The notes beneath the pieces were generated by a model. The model had not been told where the DNA came from and ran no database searches. It was given only the letters and a program-made list of their open reading frames with translations. Both the position numbers and the translations under genes were made by a program. Positions 46,552 through 55,940 of a stretch of DNA of 64,000 nucleotides are shown here, in pieces (position 1 is the stretch's first letter; each line of letters starts with the position of its first letter). Origin of the DNA: Chryseobacterium sp. T16E-39 (lineage in GTDB: Bacteria; Bacteroidota; Bacteroidia; Flavobacteriales; Weeksellaceae); NCBI RefSeq assembly GCF_002216065.1, contig NZ_CP022282.1, positions 2,542,001 through 2,606,000 on the forward strand. Direction: 5' to 3'.

Positions 46552-46758
46552 TTAGTTGAACACGTTAATTAGCATTCCAATTATGTTGCTTATTGCTTTT
46601 GAAAACAATTCGTCAACTCCAAAGGTAAATAATGCCAGAATAACTGTTGCAATAGTTACTACAATTGTAGACGACTGCAGATCAGCCCATTTTGGCCATT
46701 CAACTTTATGTCTGAATTCGTTATAAGAACCTTTTAAAAAATCGATTAATGAACTCAT
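46552..46758 (-). CDS. secE: Preprotein translocase subunit SecE
   Basis: 68 aa from ATG 46758 (MSSLIDFLKGSYNEF); the longer frame upstream runs through the tRNA-Trp gene and is rejected. The amphipathic helix with KVEWPKWADLQSST is the SecE signature and a single membrane helix follows (about 33-55). It clamps SecY in the inner membrane. It lies 12 bases after tRNA-Trp. Confidence 0.96.
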   Translation of the reverse strand: MSSLIDFLKGSYNEFRHKVEWPKWADLQSSTIVVTIATVILALFTFGVDELFSKAISNIIGMLINVFN

Positions 46759-46770
46759 AATTATTATTTG

Positions 46771-46841
46771 CACGGGCACAAGGATTCGAACCCTGATCAA
46801 CGGTTTTGGAGACCGGTATCCTACCATTGGACGATGCCCGT
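46771..46841 (-). tRNA. trpT: tRNA-Trp (anticodon CCA)
   Basis: 71 nt. Acceptor ACGGGCA/TGCCCGT, discriminator G, anticodon loop CTCCAAA with anticodon CCA, T-loop TTCGAAT. The 3' CCA is not encoded. It lies between tuf and secE, the conserved place for this tRNA. Confidence 0.97.
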
Positions 46842-46846
46842 AGATA

Positions 46847-46880
46847 AAAGCTTCCGTAAGAAGTTCCTTACGGAAGCTTT
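46847..46880. terminator. Hairpin between tuf and tRNA-Trp
   Basis: AAAGCTTCCGTAAG/CTTACGGAAGCTTT, 14-bp stem with a 6-base loop. On the - strand only four U follow, so it may be a partial terminator or a processing hairpin that separates tuf mRNA from trpT-secE-nusG. Confidence 0.65.
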
Positions 46881-46899
46881 ATTTATTTTTTATCGATGA

Positions 46900-48111
46900 T
46901 TAGTCAATAATTTCAGTAACCTGACCAGAACCTACTGTTCTACCTCCTTCTCTGATCGCAAATCTAAGACCTACGTTAAGAGCGATTGGTTGTAGTAATT
47001 CTACAGTGATCTCTAAGTTATCACCAGGCATTACCATTTCTACACCTTCTGGTAAGAAGATTTCACCTGTAACGTCAGTAGTTCTTACGTAGAACTGAGG
47101 ACGGTATTTGTTGTGGAATGGAGTGTGACGTCCACCTTCTTCTTTAGAAAGGATATAAACAGAAGCTTTGAATTTTTTGTGTGGCTTCACAGAGTCTTTC
47201 TTAGCGATAACCATACCTCTCTTGATGTCAGTTTTTTCAATACCTCTCAACAATAGACCTACGTTATCTCCAGCTTCACCTCTATCAAGGATCTTTCTGA
47301 ACATCTCAACTCCTGTAATAGTAGAAGTTAATTTCTCATCACCCATACCAACGATATCAACTGGATCACCAGTATTGATAACACCAGCTTCAATTCTACC
47401 AGTTGCTACAGTACCTCTACCTGTAATAGAGAATACATCTTCAATAGGCATCAAGAATGGCTTATCCATATCTCTTGTTGGTTGCTCGATCCAATTATCA
47501 ACAGCATCCATTAATTCTTCTACACTTTTGAACCATTTATCTTCTGTGTTAACAGGAGATGAAGTAGCAGCAGTAAGTGCACCTAATGCAGAACCTTGAA
47601 TTACTGGAGAGTTATCACCGTCAAATTCATAAGTAGATAATAAGTCTCTAAGTTCCATTTCAACAAGCTCTAATAATTCAGCATCGTCTACCATGTCAAC
47701 TTTGTTCATGAAAACAACAATTCTAGGTACGTTTACCTGACGGCAAAGTAAGATATGTTCTCTTGTTTGAGGCATTGGTCCATCAGTTGCAGCACATACT
47801 ACGATTGCTCCATCCATTTGAGCAGCACCAGTTACCATGTTCTTAACATAGTCGGCGTGACCTGGACAGTCAACGTGAGCATAGTGTCTATTTTCAGTTT
47901 CGTACTCGATGTGAGCAGTATTGATAGTGATCCCTCTTTCTTTTTCTTCTGGAGCAGAGTCAATCGCAGAGAAGTCTTTTTTCTCAGCAAGACCTTTGCT
48001 AGCTAATACAGCAGAAATAGCAGCTGTAAGAGTAGTTTTACCATGGTCAACGTGACCAATAGTACCAATGTTCAAGTGTGGTTTGTTACGATTAAACGTT
48101 TCCTTTGCCAT
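46900..48111 (-). CDS. tuf: Translation elongation factor Tu
   Basis: 403 aa. The GTP-binding elements are GHVDHGKT (19-26), [18 protein letters not shown] and the SAL loop. Domains 2 and 3 follow, ending in [12 protein letters not shown]-Tu brings aminoacyl-tRNA to the ribosome. The only tuf copy in this window; upstream, the tRNA cluster that normally adjoins it is 10 kb away, so it needs its own promoter. Confidence 0.98.
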   Translation of the reverse strand: MAKETFNRNKPHLNIGTIGHVDHGKTTLTAAISAVLASKGLAEKKDFSAIDSAPEEKERGITINTAHIEYETENRHYAHVDCPGHADYVKNMVTGAAQMDGAIVVCAATDGPMPQTREHILLCRQVNVPRIVVFMNKVDMVDDAELLELVEMELRDLLSTYEFDGDNSPVIQGSALGALTAATSSPVNTEDKWFKSVEELMDAVDNWIEQPTRDMDKPFLMPIEDVFSITGRGTVATGRIEAGVINTGDPVDIVGMGDEKLTSTITGVEMFRKILDRGEAGDNVGLLLRGIEKTDIKRGMVIAKKDSVKPHKKFKASVYILSKEEGGRHTPFHNKYRPQFYVRTTDVTGEIFLPEGVEMVMPGDNLEITVELLQPIALNVGLRFAIREGGRTVGSGQVTEIID

Positions 48112-48154
48112 GATTTAAATTATTTATTTATTGTTTATTCAAATTTTCGGTGTG

Positions 48155-48162
48155 CAAATATA
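48155..48162 (-). promoter_or_regulatory. Candidate -7 box for tuf
   Basis: TATATTTG on the - strand, 44 bases upstream of the tuf ATG. No TTG at 19-20 bases is present; another TAnnTTTG (48265-48258) lies farther upstream. Confidence 0.45.
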
Positions 48163-48546
48163 ATGAATTTTTAAATACTAAAATCTTTTTTCTCAAAAAT
48201 TTTAATATTCAAATCCAAAGAATTACAAACCATAATATACTTTGATGTATTGAAGTGCAAATTTACACAAATTTCTCGGTTGAAAAAATCCTTAAAACCG
48301 TTTTCTTCAAAATTTCAACTATCTGATTAATTCTGAATATTATAGCGTTTTAAAAATAATTAATTTTAAGAAAAACAGGCCTGAAATGGATACTGAATCC
48401 TCTAATAAAGTTGTAAAAAGAATCAATTACATGACATTTTTTTAGTAATACCCTGATCAATTCGTTGGTTGTACAAAATTTTAAAAACAATTATGTACGG
48501 GCTTTAATCTTACATTTTTACGATGCTCCTAAGCAAACCGCTTCTA
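48163..48546. other. Gene-free region upstream of tuf
   Basis: About 380 bases, strongly AT-rich, holding the tuf promoter region and the end of the next - strand gene unit. A 19-codon + strand frame (48387-48446) is present but has no support as a gene. No terminator hairpin for the HTTM-like gene was recognised. Confidence 0.5.
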
Positions 48547-49632
48547 TCAGACATCTTTTCTAAGGGACCGTACCAAAAGATAAGTTCCGAAAAGAAAGGC
48601 TCCGCCGAGAATAATTAATGGGGAAGCATAAAAAAAACCAAACAGATCGAAGAATTTACTAAAAATAAAATTTACTGCATTACAATCAAAGAAGATAACC
48701 AGCAAAAGATATATTATAACAAATACAATCCCCCACCCTTTATGCTTGGGCTGAAATATGCTTTGTAAAAAAATTTTAATCTCTACTTTAAAACCCGGAG
48801 GCAGTAATTGTGAAGGAATAAACAGAGCATAGAAGCCAATAGCATAAGTAAATGCAATATTAAACATTAAAAGTACATTTAAATGGAAGAACAGAGTTAT
48901 CCATATCATCAGCCTAAAAAACCGCGGCTTTAAAAATGCCAAAATAAAAATAGACTCAAAAAGTACCGTACTATAGTCCAAAAATTCCCAGAAAAACTGA
49001 GAATTAATTTTATCAAACACATCTGACATGAGGTCGTGCCACCCTACTCCATATCTGTATTGGTAAAAAAATACCTGAGTACTTTGCATATCCGTATTAA
49101 GCCATCCTCCTAAAATTTTAGCAAGACCAGCTGTGAAAATTCCAAATCCCAGAAACATGCTTAACAAAAACATTGGCCATGATTTAGATAATACATCCGT
49201 CTCCTTTTGGGGTTCTGGAAAAAAACTAAATGTAGTGTTCCAGGGTGAAAAGGCCATCACAATAATAGGTAAAGAATAGACAAAAGTATGATCTATTTTC
49301 CCAAAAGAAAAAGCATAGTTGCTTGTTACAAGATAGATCACCACATATGATATGGCAAATATTCTTGGTTTAAAACCTATTAAAATAAGCAAAAGACATA
49401 GATACATACTGTAATAACAACCTGTAAAGAACCATGCCGGAGGAACAAAATCTGTGAACGATAAAATACTAATCGGCGGCTGCATTGCACTATTAGGAAT
49501 ATGAGAGACCCAATTGGCATTAGAAATCCCCATCCATAATAAAAATAAGGAAAAAAATATCCTATAGAAAGCCAGAAACTCATAGCTAGGATCATAGCTT
49601 GTAAAAAGCAGTTTTTTTATTTTTTCAATCAT
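48547..49632 (-). CDS. HTTM-like multi-spanning membrane protein
   Basis: 361 aa with about eight membrane helices. The N-terminal LAFYRIFFSLFLLWMG and the NYAFSFGKIDHTFVYSLPII segment are of the HTTM (horizontally transferred transmembrane) class, related to vitamin-K-dependent gamma-carboxylases, where a Lys-x-Asp-His is conserved. In the same direction, a 186-aa anchored protein precedes it by 9 bases, so the two form a pair. The reaction, if any, is unknown. Confidence 0.7.
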   Translation of the reverse strand: MIEKIKKLLFTSYDPSYEFLAFYRIFFSLFLLWMGISNANWVSHIPNSAMQPPISILSFTDFVPPAWFFTGCYYSMYLCLLLILIGFKPRIFAISYVVIYLVTSNYAFSFGKIDHTFVYSLPIIVMAFSPWNTTFSFFPEPQKETDVLSKSWPMFLLSMFLGFGIFTAGLAKILGGWLNTDMQSTQVFFYQYRYGVGWHDLMSDVFDKINSQFFWEFLDYSTVLFESIFILAFLKPRFFRLMIWITLFFHLNVLLMFNIAFTYAIGFYALFIPSQLLPPGFKVEIKIFLQSIFQPKHKGWGIVFVIIYLLLVIFFDCNAVNFIFSKFFDLFGFFYASPLIILGGAFLFGTYLLVRSLRKDV

Positions 49633-49641
49633 TGTGTTTGC

Positions 49642-50202
49642 TTAGAACTTGAAGTTAATCAGTGTGTCTTTTGTTACCCGATCGGTTAATTGTTTCGTTG
49701 TAATATCAAAATCTGTATTTTCATTGGTAACCAGAATCTGAATTACTTCTTTATCAGGGAAGTTTTCTTTTAATTTTTTCACAACAAAAGCTTTACTCTC
49801 TTCCAAATTGACTTTTTTGATATTTCTATTAAGAATCGATTTTTTAAGAAGGTATAGATTTTTTTTGTAAGAAGGTAAAGCGTTGATCCGTTGATCAAGA
49901 ACCGGATATTCTTTGGGAAAAAGTAAATTTTTGATTAGGGTAATCTGGATGGTCCTTGGAATTTTTTCGCCTAAATAATCATTTTTAGCTACGATGGTAT
50001 CTGTTCCGTCTTTAAAATAAACCTGAGTCGTGGTTTTGGTAAAGGAAATGTACTTTTCTTCCTTTATAGGCAGGGAAGCAAATCCAGGGAAATTAAATGA
50101 GGGATAGGTTTCTTCTAAACTTATTTTAAAAAATAATTGCACAGGTAAGAGTATACAAAAAAAAGCAAATAACAGAAGTACCTTATTTTTATAGTTTTTC
50201 AT
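49642..50202 (-). CDS. Membrane-anchored protein, partner of the HTTM-like protein
   Basis: 186 aa from ATG 50202 (a TTG one codon upstream is also open). One N-terminal helix (about 8-24, LLLFAFFCILLPVQLFF) is followed by a soluble domain on the outer side of the membrane with FPGFASLPIKEEKYISFTK and, at the end, a helical and beta part (ILVTNENTDFDITTKQLT). HTTM genes in Bacteroidota are frequently paired with a short anchored protein of this kind. I do not recognise a named family. A -7 box TATATTTG is at 50259-50252. Confidence 0.65.
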   Translation of the reverse strand: MKNYKNKVLLLFAFFCILLPVQLFFKISLEETYPSFNFPGFASLPIKEEKYISFTKTTTQVYFKDGTDTIVAKNDYLGEKIPRTIQITLIKNLLFPKEYPVLDQRINALPSYKKNLYLLKKSILNRNIKKVNLEESKAFVVKKLKENFPDKEVIQILVTNENTDFDITTKQLTDRVTKDTLINFKF

Positions 50203-50393
50203 CAAGGGCGTAGTGTTTATAAATGAGGGATGGGTGTGTTTATTCTGGTTGCAAATATAATTTATTTTTCAAATCCATTGAATTAAATTGAATACGGCTT
50301 TAATTTAGAAGTAATATTACTCTTTTATTAATTGAAACCCAGAAAACATATGTTTTCCAGGCTTCGATTAATATAATAAGTGAATGAATATAA

Positions 50394-53300
50394 TTAGATA
50401 GGAACTGATTTTTTAGTTCTGTTAAAAATCCAGAAAATAATTGGGAAAATAAGCAATGTGAGTACGGTAGCGGTTATTAACCCTCCGATAATAACAATTG
50501 CTAATGGCTTTTGAGACTCAGAACCAATACCCGTAGACAAAGCCGCAGGCAGCAGCCCTATGGAAGCCATTAAGGCTGTCATGATCACAGGTCTTGTCCG
50601 TGATTTCACTCCGGTTAATATAGCATTGTCCAATTGTAATCCATTTTTAATGTTCTGATGAAATTCAGTAATAAGAATCACTCCATTCTGGATACAAATT
50701 CCTAAAAGCGCGATCATCCCCACTCCTGCCGATATTCCAAAATTCATCCTTGTAACATGCAGGGCAATAATCCCACCAATTAGAGCAAAAGGAACATTCG
50801 CCAGAACCAGAAGAGAATCTTTTATATTTCCAAAAAGGATAAACAATAAAAAGAAAATCATAAGAATACTTACAGGAACTACTTGTGCCAACCGGTGTGA
50901 TGCCCGTTGCTGATTTTCAAACTGACCGGTCCATCCAATAGAGTATCCATCTGGAAGATCTATTTTCGAGACTTTTTTTTGTGCATCGGCAATTGTACTT
51001 CCCAGGTCACGGTCACGGATAGAAAACTTCACTCCGATGTACCGTTTAATATCATCCCTGTAAATAAAAGCCGCTCCATTGTCTTTTACAATATTACTGA
51101 TCTCCTTTAAGGGTATTTTCGCACCGTCCTGTGTAGGAACCATCAACGCTGCAATATCATTTTCATCTTTTCTATACTCCTGGGAGTAACGAAGTCTTAT
51201 TGGGAATTTACGCTCACCATCAAACATTTCCGAAGCTGTTTTACCACCAAAAGCCATTTCAAGAACTGCCTGGGCATCAGCTGGCATTACACCATAGGCT
51301 GCCATTTTATCCCGATCCAATACAACGCTTACTTCTGGCTGACCAATATTTTTAATAATTCCAGGATCTTTAACCCCATCTACATTTTTTATTTCTTTTA
51401 AAACCTGTTCTGCCAATCTGTCTAAAGTCTGAAGGTTATCTCCGTAAATTTTAATTCCATTTTCAGCTTTAAAGCCCGCTACAGCTTCTGCCACGTTGTC
51501 AGAAATAGGCTGAGAGTAGTTAAATGTAATTCCCTGATAGTTTCTTAGCTTACTGTCGATCTCCTTGATCAATTCATCATAAGAAATCTTTCTTTTCCAG
51601 TCTTCGCGGGGTTTTAAATTGACTGCAAATTGCACAAATCCAAAGCCATTAGGATCTGTTCCATCATTACTTCGTCCGGTCTGCGCCAGAACATCTGTAA
51701 CCTCAGAGAAGCTCATAATATCTTTCTTTAAAAGATCCGCAGTTTTTAAAGATTCTTTCAAAGATGAACTCATAGGCATTTCAGCAGTGATCCATAACGA
51801 CCCTTCATTAAGTTGTGGTAAAAACTCTGTGCCTAGAAATTTTCCGGAAAATAATGTCGCCACTAAAAAAGAAATGGCAACGATTAAACTCATTTTTTTA
51901 TGTTTAAAAGTATAGTTGAATCCTTTCAAGACAATCCTATCCCAGAAATTAACGAATGGATTATTCTTTTCTTTTACATTTTTATTTAAAAGAATATGAG
52001 AAAGAACAGGAACTAATGTCAGTGTAAATATCAATGCTCCTGTCAAAGCAAAACCTAAAGTAAATGCTAAGGGCGAAAACATCTTACCTTCAACTTTCTG
52101 GAATGAGAAAATAGGGATCAAAGAGGTGATGATAATTAGTTTTGAAAAGAAAATTGCCTTTCCCAAACCTGTTCCTGTTTGTTTTATCCACCCTCCTTTC
52201 GCCAGTTTATTGAATTTCTCCATTCCATATTTATGGGCCTTGTGATCGAGCATCACAAAGATCCCCTCCACCATGACGACGGCTCCGTCTATGATAATTC
52301 CAAAATCGACAGCTCCCAATGAAAGAAGATTAGCACTCATCCCTGATAATTTCAGACATAGAAATGCAAATAATAAAGATAATGGGATAATGATAGAAAC
52401 GATTAATGTTGTACGCCAATCTGCCATGAAGATCAACACCATTACCGTCACAAGCACTATTCCTTCAAGAAGGTTATGCATTACAGTTTCTGTAGTGAAG
52501 TCCATCAGATTGTCCCGGTCGTAGAAAGTGACCATTTTCACATCTTTTGGAAGTACCTTTTCGTTAAGTTCTTTAATTTTAGCTTTTACACCCACCAAAA
52601 CTTCACGGGGGTTTTCCCCTTTTCTCATGACTACAATCCCCTCTACGGTATCTTCATGATTATTTAATCCTGCCTGTCCTACTCTAGGCATTGAACTTTC
52701 GTGAACGTCAGCCACATTTTTGACCAAAACGGGATTTCCACTATCATTTTCAATCGTTATATTTCCAATATCCCCAATGGATTTTACCAGACCAATTCCC
52801 CGTACGACATACGCTTGCCCATTTTTCTCAATAACATCTCCTCCTACATTTAAATTACTTTTAGTCACTGCATCATACACCTGAAGTGGTGTCAGATTAT
52901 ATTTATCCAAAGCTCTAGGATCGATACTAAGTTCGAAAACTTTGTCCTGTCCCCCAAACACATTAATATCCGCAACACCAGGCACTCCTCTCAACGCTCT
53001 GTCGACGACCCAGTTTTGTAAGGTTAATAATTCGCGGGAATCTTTTGTCTTACTTTCTAAAGTGTATCTGAAAATTTCCCCGGTTGGTCCGTAGGGTGGT
53101 TGTACTTCTGGATCCACCTCATCAGGAAGGCTTACAGTTCTTAATTGGTTATTGACCTGATTTCTGGCAAAAGTATCGTCCACCCCATCATCAAACAGAA
53201 TTTTCACAATCGAAAGCCCAAACATCGTGGTACTTCTTACACTTGTTTTTTTCTGAACCGGACTCATTGCTAATTCTATGGGCGTTGTCACGAAACGTTC

Positions 53301-53492
53301 AACTTCTTCGGCACTTCGTCCATTCCACTGGGTAATGATTACAATCTGGGTATTGGTAACGTCAGGAAAAGCCTCAATAGGCATATTCTTAAAACTGATA
53401 AAACCTGAAATTGCCAAAATTGCGACCCAAATAAAGGTAAACGCTTTATTTTTGAGTGAAAATGCAATTATATTTTTAATGAATTTATTCAT
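50394..53492 (-). CDS. Heavy-metal efflux RND transporter (CusA/CzcA type)
   Basis: 1032 aa inner-membrane proton-driven pump. The HME-type proton relay AVDFGIIIDGAVVMVE (about residue 393-408: D, D and E in CzcA D402/D408/E415 positions) is intact. TM1 is followed by the large periplasmic loop with the porter domains; MSPVQKKTSVRSTTMFGLS is the usual CzcA segment. This class moves Co/Zn/Cd/Ni or Cu/Ag; a Cus-type methionine triad was not identified, so the metal is not assigned. Third gene of the tripartite efflux operon after TolC and adaptor, 48 bases after the adaptor stop. Confidence 0.93.
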   Translation of the reverse strand: MNKFIKNIIAFSLKNKAFTFIWVAILAISGFISFKNMPIEAFPDVTNTQIVIITQWNGRSAEEVERFVTTPIELAMSPVQKKTSVRSTTMFGLSIVKILFDDGVDDTFARNQVNNQLRTVSLPDEVDPEVQPPYGPTGEIFRYTLESKTKDSRELLTLQNWVVDRALRGVPGVADINVFGGQDKVFELSIDPRALDKYNLTPLQVYDAVTKSNLNVGGDVIEKNGQAYVVRGIGLVKSIGDIGNITIENDSGNPVLVKNVADVHESSMPRVGQAGLNNHEDTVEGIVVMRKGENPREVLVGVKAKIKELNEKVLPKDVKMVTFYDRDNLMDFTTETVMHNLLEGIVLVTVMVLIFMADWRTTLIVSIIIPLSLLFAFLCLKLSGMSANLLSLGAVDFGIIIDGAVVMVEGIFVMLDHKAHKYGMEKFNKLAKGGWIKQTGTGLGKAIFFSKLIIITSLIPIFSFQKVEGKMFSPLAFTLGFALTGALIFTLTLVPVLSHILLNKNVKEKNNPFVNFWDRIVLKGFNYTFKHKKMSLIVAISFLVATLFSGKFLGTEFLPQLNEGSLWITAEMPMSSSLKESLKTADLLKKDIMSFSEVTDVLAQTGRSNDGTDPNGFGFVQFAVNLKPREDWKRKISYDELIKEIDSKLRNYQGITFNYSQPISDNVAEAVAGFKAENGIKIYGDNLQTLDRLAEQVLKEIKNVDGVKDPGIIKNIGQPEVSVVLDRDKMAAYGVMPADAQAVLEMAFGGKTASEMFDGERKFPIRLRYSQEYRKDENDIAALMVPTQDGAKIPLKEISNIVKDNGAAFIYRDDIKRYIGVKFSIRDRDLGSTIADAQKKVSKIDLPDGYSIGWTGQFENQQRASHRLAQVVPVSILMIFFLLFILFGNIKDSLLVLANVPFALIGGIIALHVTRMNFGISAGVGMIALLGICIQNGVILITEFHQNIKNGLQLDNAILTGVKSRTRPVIMTALMASIGLLPAALSTGIGSESQKPLAIVIIGGLITATVLTLLIFPIIFWIFNRTKKSVPI

Positions 53493-53540
53493 AATAGTTT
53501 AAGTTGGTGAGCTGAAAAGTCCTTAAAAAAAGACTTTGGA

Positions 53541-54623
53541 TTAGTTGTTTAGGGAACGATAAATCAACAATTGATTCTCTGTGATGATTTGCTCCCCCTC
53601 AGCTAGCCCTTCAGAGATATAGGCTGTATCTCCAACCTGTTTTAAAACCTTAACCTCTTTAACTTTCAAGTTTGTTCTGGATTTAAAAATCACTACAAAA
53701 CTTCTGTTATCATCAAAGATCACTGCTTTGGAAGGAACTGTTAATGCCATATTATTTTCTGAAGTTGAAACTTTAATGGTCGCTTTACTATCCGGGATCA
53801 ATAGTCCATTTGCATTATCTAAAACAACTCTTGCCTGCATCGCATTGGTTTGAGGATCGATAATTTTGAATATTTTATCAATCTTTCCGTAAAATATTTT
53901 ATCCGGATAAGAAAGTGTTGAGACTTCAGCTTTCATACCAAGGCTTATTTTATCAATATCCGATTCATTTACATTCATGATCGCCCACACATTAGTCGTG
54001 TTTGCCACATCAAAAATATTATCGCTTCTATCTGTCCTCAGCTGCATGTCCTTATTGATATTCTTTTGAACAATATAACCACTGATAGGCGCTAAAACAT
54101 TATAAATATTCCCTTTCTTTACATTATAAACCGTACTTATTGCACTTGCTCTCTGCAATTGATCCTGTGCCTTTTGCAATTGGCTTTTAGCCTCCAGTAC
54201 ATCTCTTTCGGTATTAAGCTTCCCTTCATACATTTCTTTTGCAACACGAACGTTATTTTGAGCAACAACCAAATCGGTCTTTGCATCGCTTACATCTTTT
54301 TGTACTTCTGCAAGCTCTGTACTTCTTATGGTGGCCATGACCTGACCTTTTGTAACGTGATCTCCCAATTCCACATTTACACTCAACACGTTACCTCCCA
54401 CTAATGGATACACATCAATATAGCTGTTTTGATCTGCAGAGATCTTTCCATAAAAATTATAGTTATCTACAATATATTTTTTTTCAACTTTTGCCAGAGA
54501 AATCGATTTAAGCATAGTATTACTCAATTCAAACCCTTTAGGAGTTGCTGTTTTCTGTACTTCTTTCTTAGAACAAGACAGTGATGCAACGGCTACAAAT
54601 AATGCAATTATATATTTTTTCAT
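53541..54623 (-). CDS. Efflux RND periplasmic adaptor (membrane fusion protein)
   Basis: 360 aa lipoprotein: signal MKKYIIALFVAVASLSC with lipobox L-S-C17. The lipoyl/hairpin part has VYPLVGGNVLSVNVELGDHV and the alpha-helical hairpin AKSQLQKAQDQLQRAS (about 145-160); the beta-barrel and membrane-proximal domains follow (VNESDIDKISLGMKAEV). It bridges the RND pump to TolC. It starts 4 bases after the TolC stop, so the two are co-translated. No His-rich metal chaperone extension is seen. Confidence 0.92.
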   Translation of the reverse strand: MKKYIIALFVAVASLSCSKKEVQKTATPKGFELSNTMLKSISLAKVEKKYIVDNYNFYGKISADQNSYIDVYPLVGGNVLSVNVELGDHVTKGQVMATIRSTELAEVQKDVSDAKTDLVVAQNNVRVAKEMYEGKLNTERDVLEAKSQLQKAQDQLQRASAISTVYNVKKGNIYNVLAPISGYIVQKNINKDMQLRTDRSDNIFDVANTTNVWAIMNVNESDIDKISLGMKAEVSTLSYPDKIFYGKIDKIFKIIDPQTNAMQARVVLDNANGLLIPDSKATIKVSTSENNMALTVPSKAVIFDDNRSFVVIFKSRTNLKVKEVKVLKQVGDTAYISEGLAEGEQIITENQLLIYRSLNN

Positions 54624-54627
54624 TTTT

Positions 54628-55869
54628 TTAATAGAAGATTTTAGTTTGTACTAATTGATTAAGCTGTTCAGCCGATTGAATGATGTCATTTTTCATATCG
54701 TAGATCTGAAGGGCTGTCTGCCTGTAGCTTTCCATAAAGTCTGTAAATTCAATAAGACTCACATTTCCGCTTCTGAAATTTTTTAGCATTCCATTGTATA
54801 CCAGATCCAGATTATTTAGGTCTGTGGCTTTTATTTCTGCTAATTGATCGTATTGACTTTTCCAGGTTCTGTAAGAAGACTGTACTTTAGTTTCCAGGTC
54901 GAGCTTTTGGTAATCAGCATTTTTTTGATTCTGCTGGATGGCATAGTTTGCTTTCTCAACATTTCCCTGATTGCTCTTCCATAGAGGTAATGGAATTCCC
55001 ACCATTAAATTAACTTCATTTTTGAAGGTTCCACCATTCTGGTCCCATCCTGCTCCTACATTAAGATCAGGAACATTTAATGATTTCTGCCATTGTGCAA
55101 AAAGCTTACTGTTATCAATCAATTTTATGTTATATTGATAATCTGCATTATTTTCCAATGCTTTTTTCTTTAGCTCTTCTTCATCTCCGAACGGTTGAGT
55201 AGCTAAAATTTCTTTAGCTTCAGAATCGGATAGTTCTGGCTCTATATCTTCGGTAATTCCCGTTAAAACTTTTAAATTTTGCTCAACTGCGAGAATGTTT
55301 TTATTGATCTCAACTTTGTCGTTATTCAGCTGGATCACGATACTCTGTAGTCTTACTTCATCTTTAAGAGATACATTTCCCTTTGCAGACTGTACTTTGT
55401 AAGCACTCAGAAGTTCTTTCATATATCCCAATTGCTTATTGGTATTCTCGAGTTTTAATTTTTGAAAGTAGAGATTGTAGTATGTTGTGTGAAGTTGTGT
55501 TTTAAGATCAACCAGAAGTTGAGAAAATTGAAGTTGAGCCAGCTCTTTATTTGATTTTGCAAATGCAATCTCATTTTTCTTCTTCCCACCCATATAAATG
55601 AGTTGAGTCACCTGTGCTCCTTTAGCATGCCCCACATCAAACACTTTTCTCCCTTCAGGATTATATGCATTGATCTGCCCGCTTAACTGTGGAAGTTCCC
55701 AGATCTTAGCCTGTATAATATCAGCATCTGCCATATTGATATTATACTGCTGGGCGAGCAGCTGAAGGTTATTCGTCTGGAAAGCTTTTTCACAATCCAG
55801 AAGAGACATTTGCTGTTGTGCTGTCATGAATGAGGAAATGACAACGAACAGTCCTGCAATTTTGTTCAT
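54628..55869 (-). CDS. TolC family outer-membrane efflux protein
   Basis: 413 aa. Signal peptide about 1-17 (FMTAQ). Two related halves with long coiled-coil helices are visible (LLAQQYNINMADADIIQAKI, and ENNADYQYNIKLIDNSKLFAQ), with the aromatic beta-strand segments PQLSGQINAY and PDLNVGAGWDQNGG. It makes the outer-membrane duct of the tripartite pump. First of the three efflux genes, 71 bases downstream of the histidine kinase. Confidence 0.92.
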   Translation of the reverse strand: MNKIAGLFVVISSFMTAQQQMSLLDCEKAFQTNNLQLLAQQYNINMADADIIQAKIWELPQLSGQINAYNPEGRKVFDVGHAKGAQVTQLIYMGGKKKNEIAFAKSNKELAQLQFSQLLVDLKTQLHTTYYNLYFQKLKLENTNKQLGYMKELLSAYKVQSAKGNVSLKDEVRLQSIVIQLNNDKVEINKNILAVEQNLKVLTGITEDIEPELSDSEAKEILATQPFGDEEELKKKALENNADYQYNIKLIDNSKLFAQWQKSLNVPDLNVGAGWDQNGGTFKNEVNLMVGIPLPLWKSNQGNVEKANYAIQQNQKNADYQKLDLETKVQSSYRTWKSQYDQLAEIKATDLNNLDLVYNGMLKNFRSGNVSLIEFTDFMESYRQTALQIYDMKNDIIQSAEQLNQLVQTKIFY

Positions 55870-55940
55870 TCTTTCAATTTTATGAAAACAAAAGTGCTAA
55901 GACACGATTAAAACGAACTTAAATGAGGCTTAAAAAAAAA

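Noticed and set aside
46759..46827. Longer secE frame starting at 46827
   Set aside because: The added residues come from tRNA-Trp sequence; ATG 46758 gives a normal SecE.
48387..48446. 19-codon + strand ORF (MDTESSNKVVKRINYMTFF) upstream of tuf
   Set aside because: Too short, no leader, promoter or partner; likely chance, though a gene remnant cannot be excluded.
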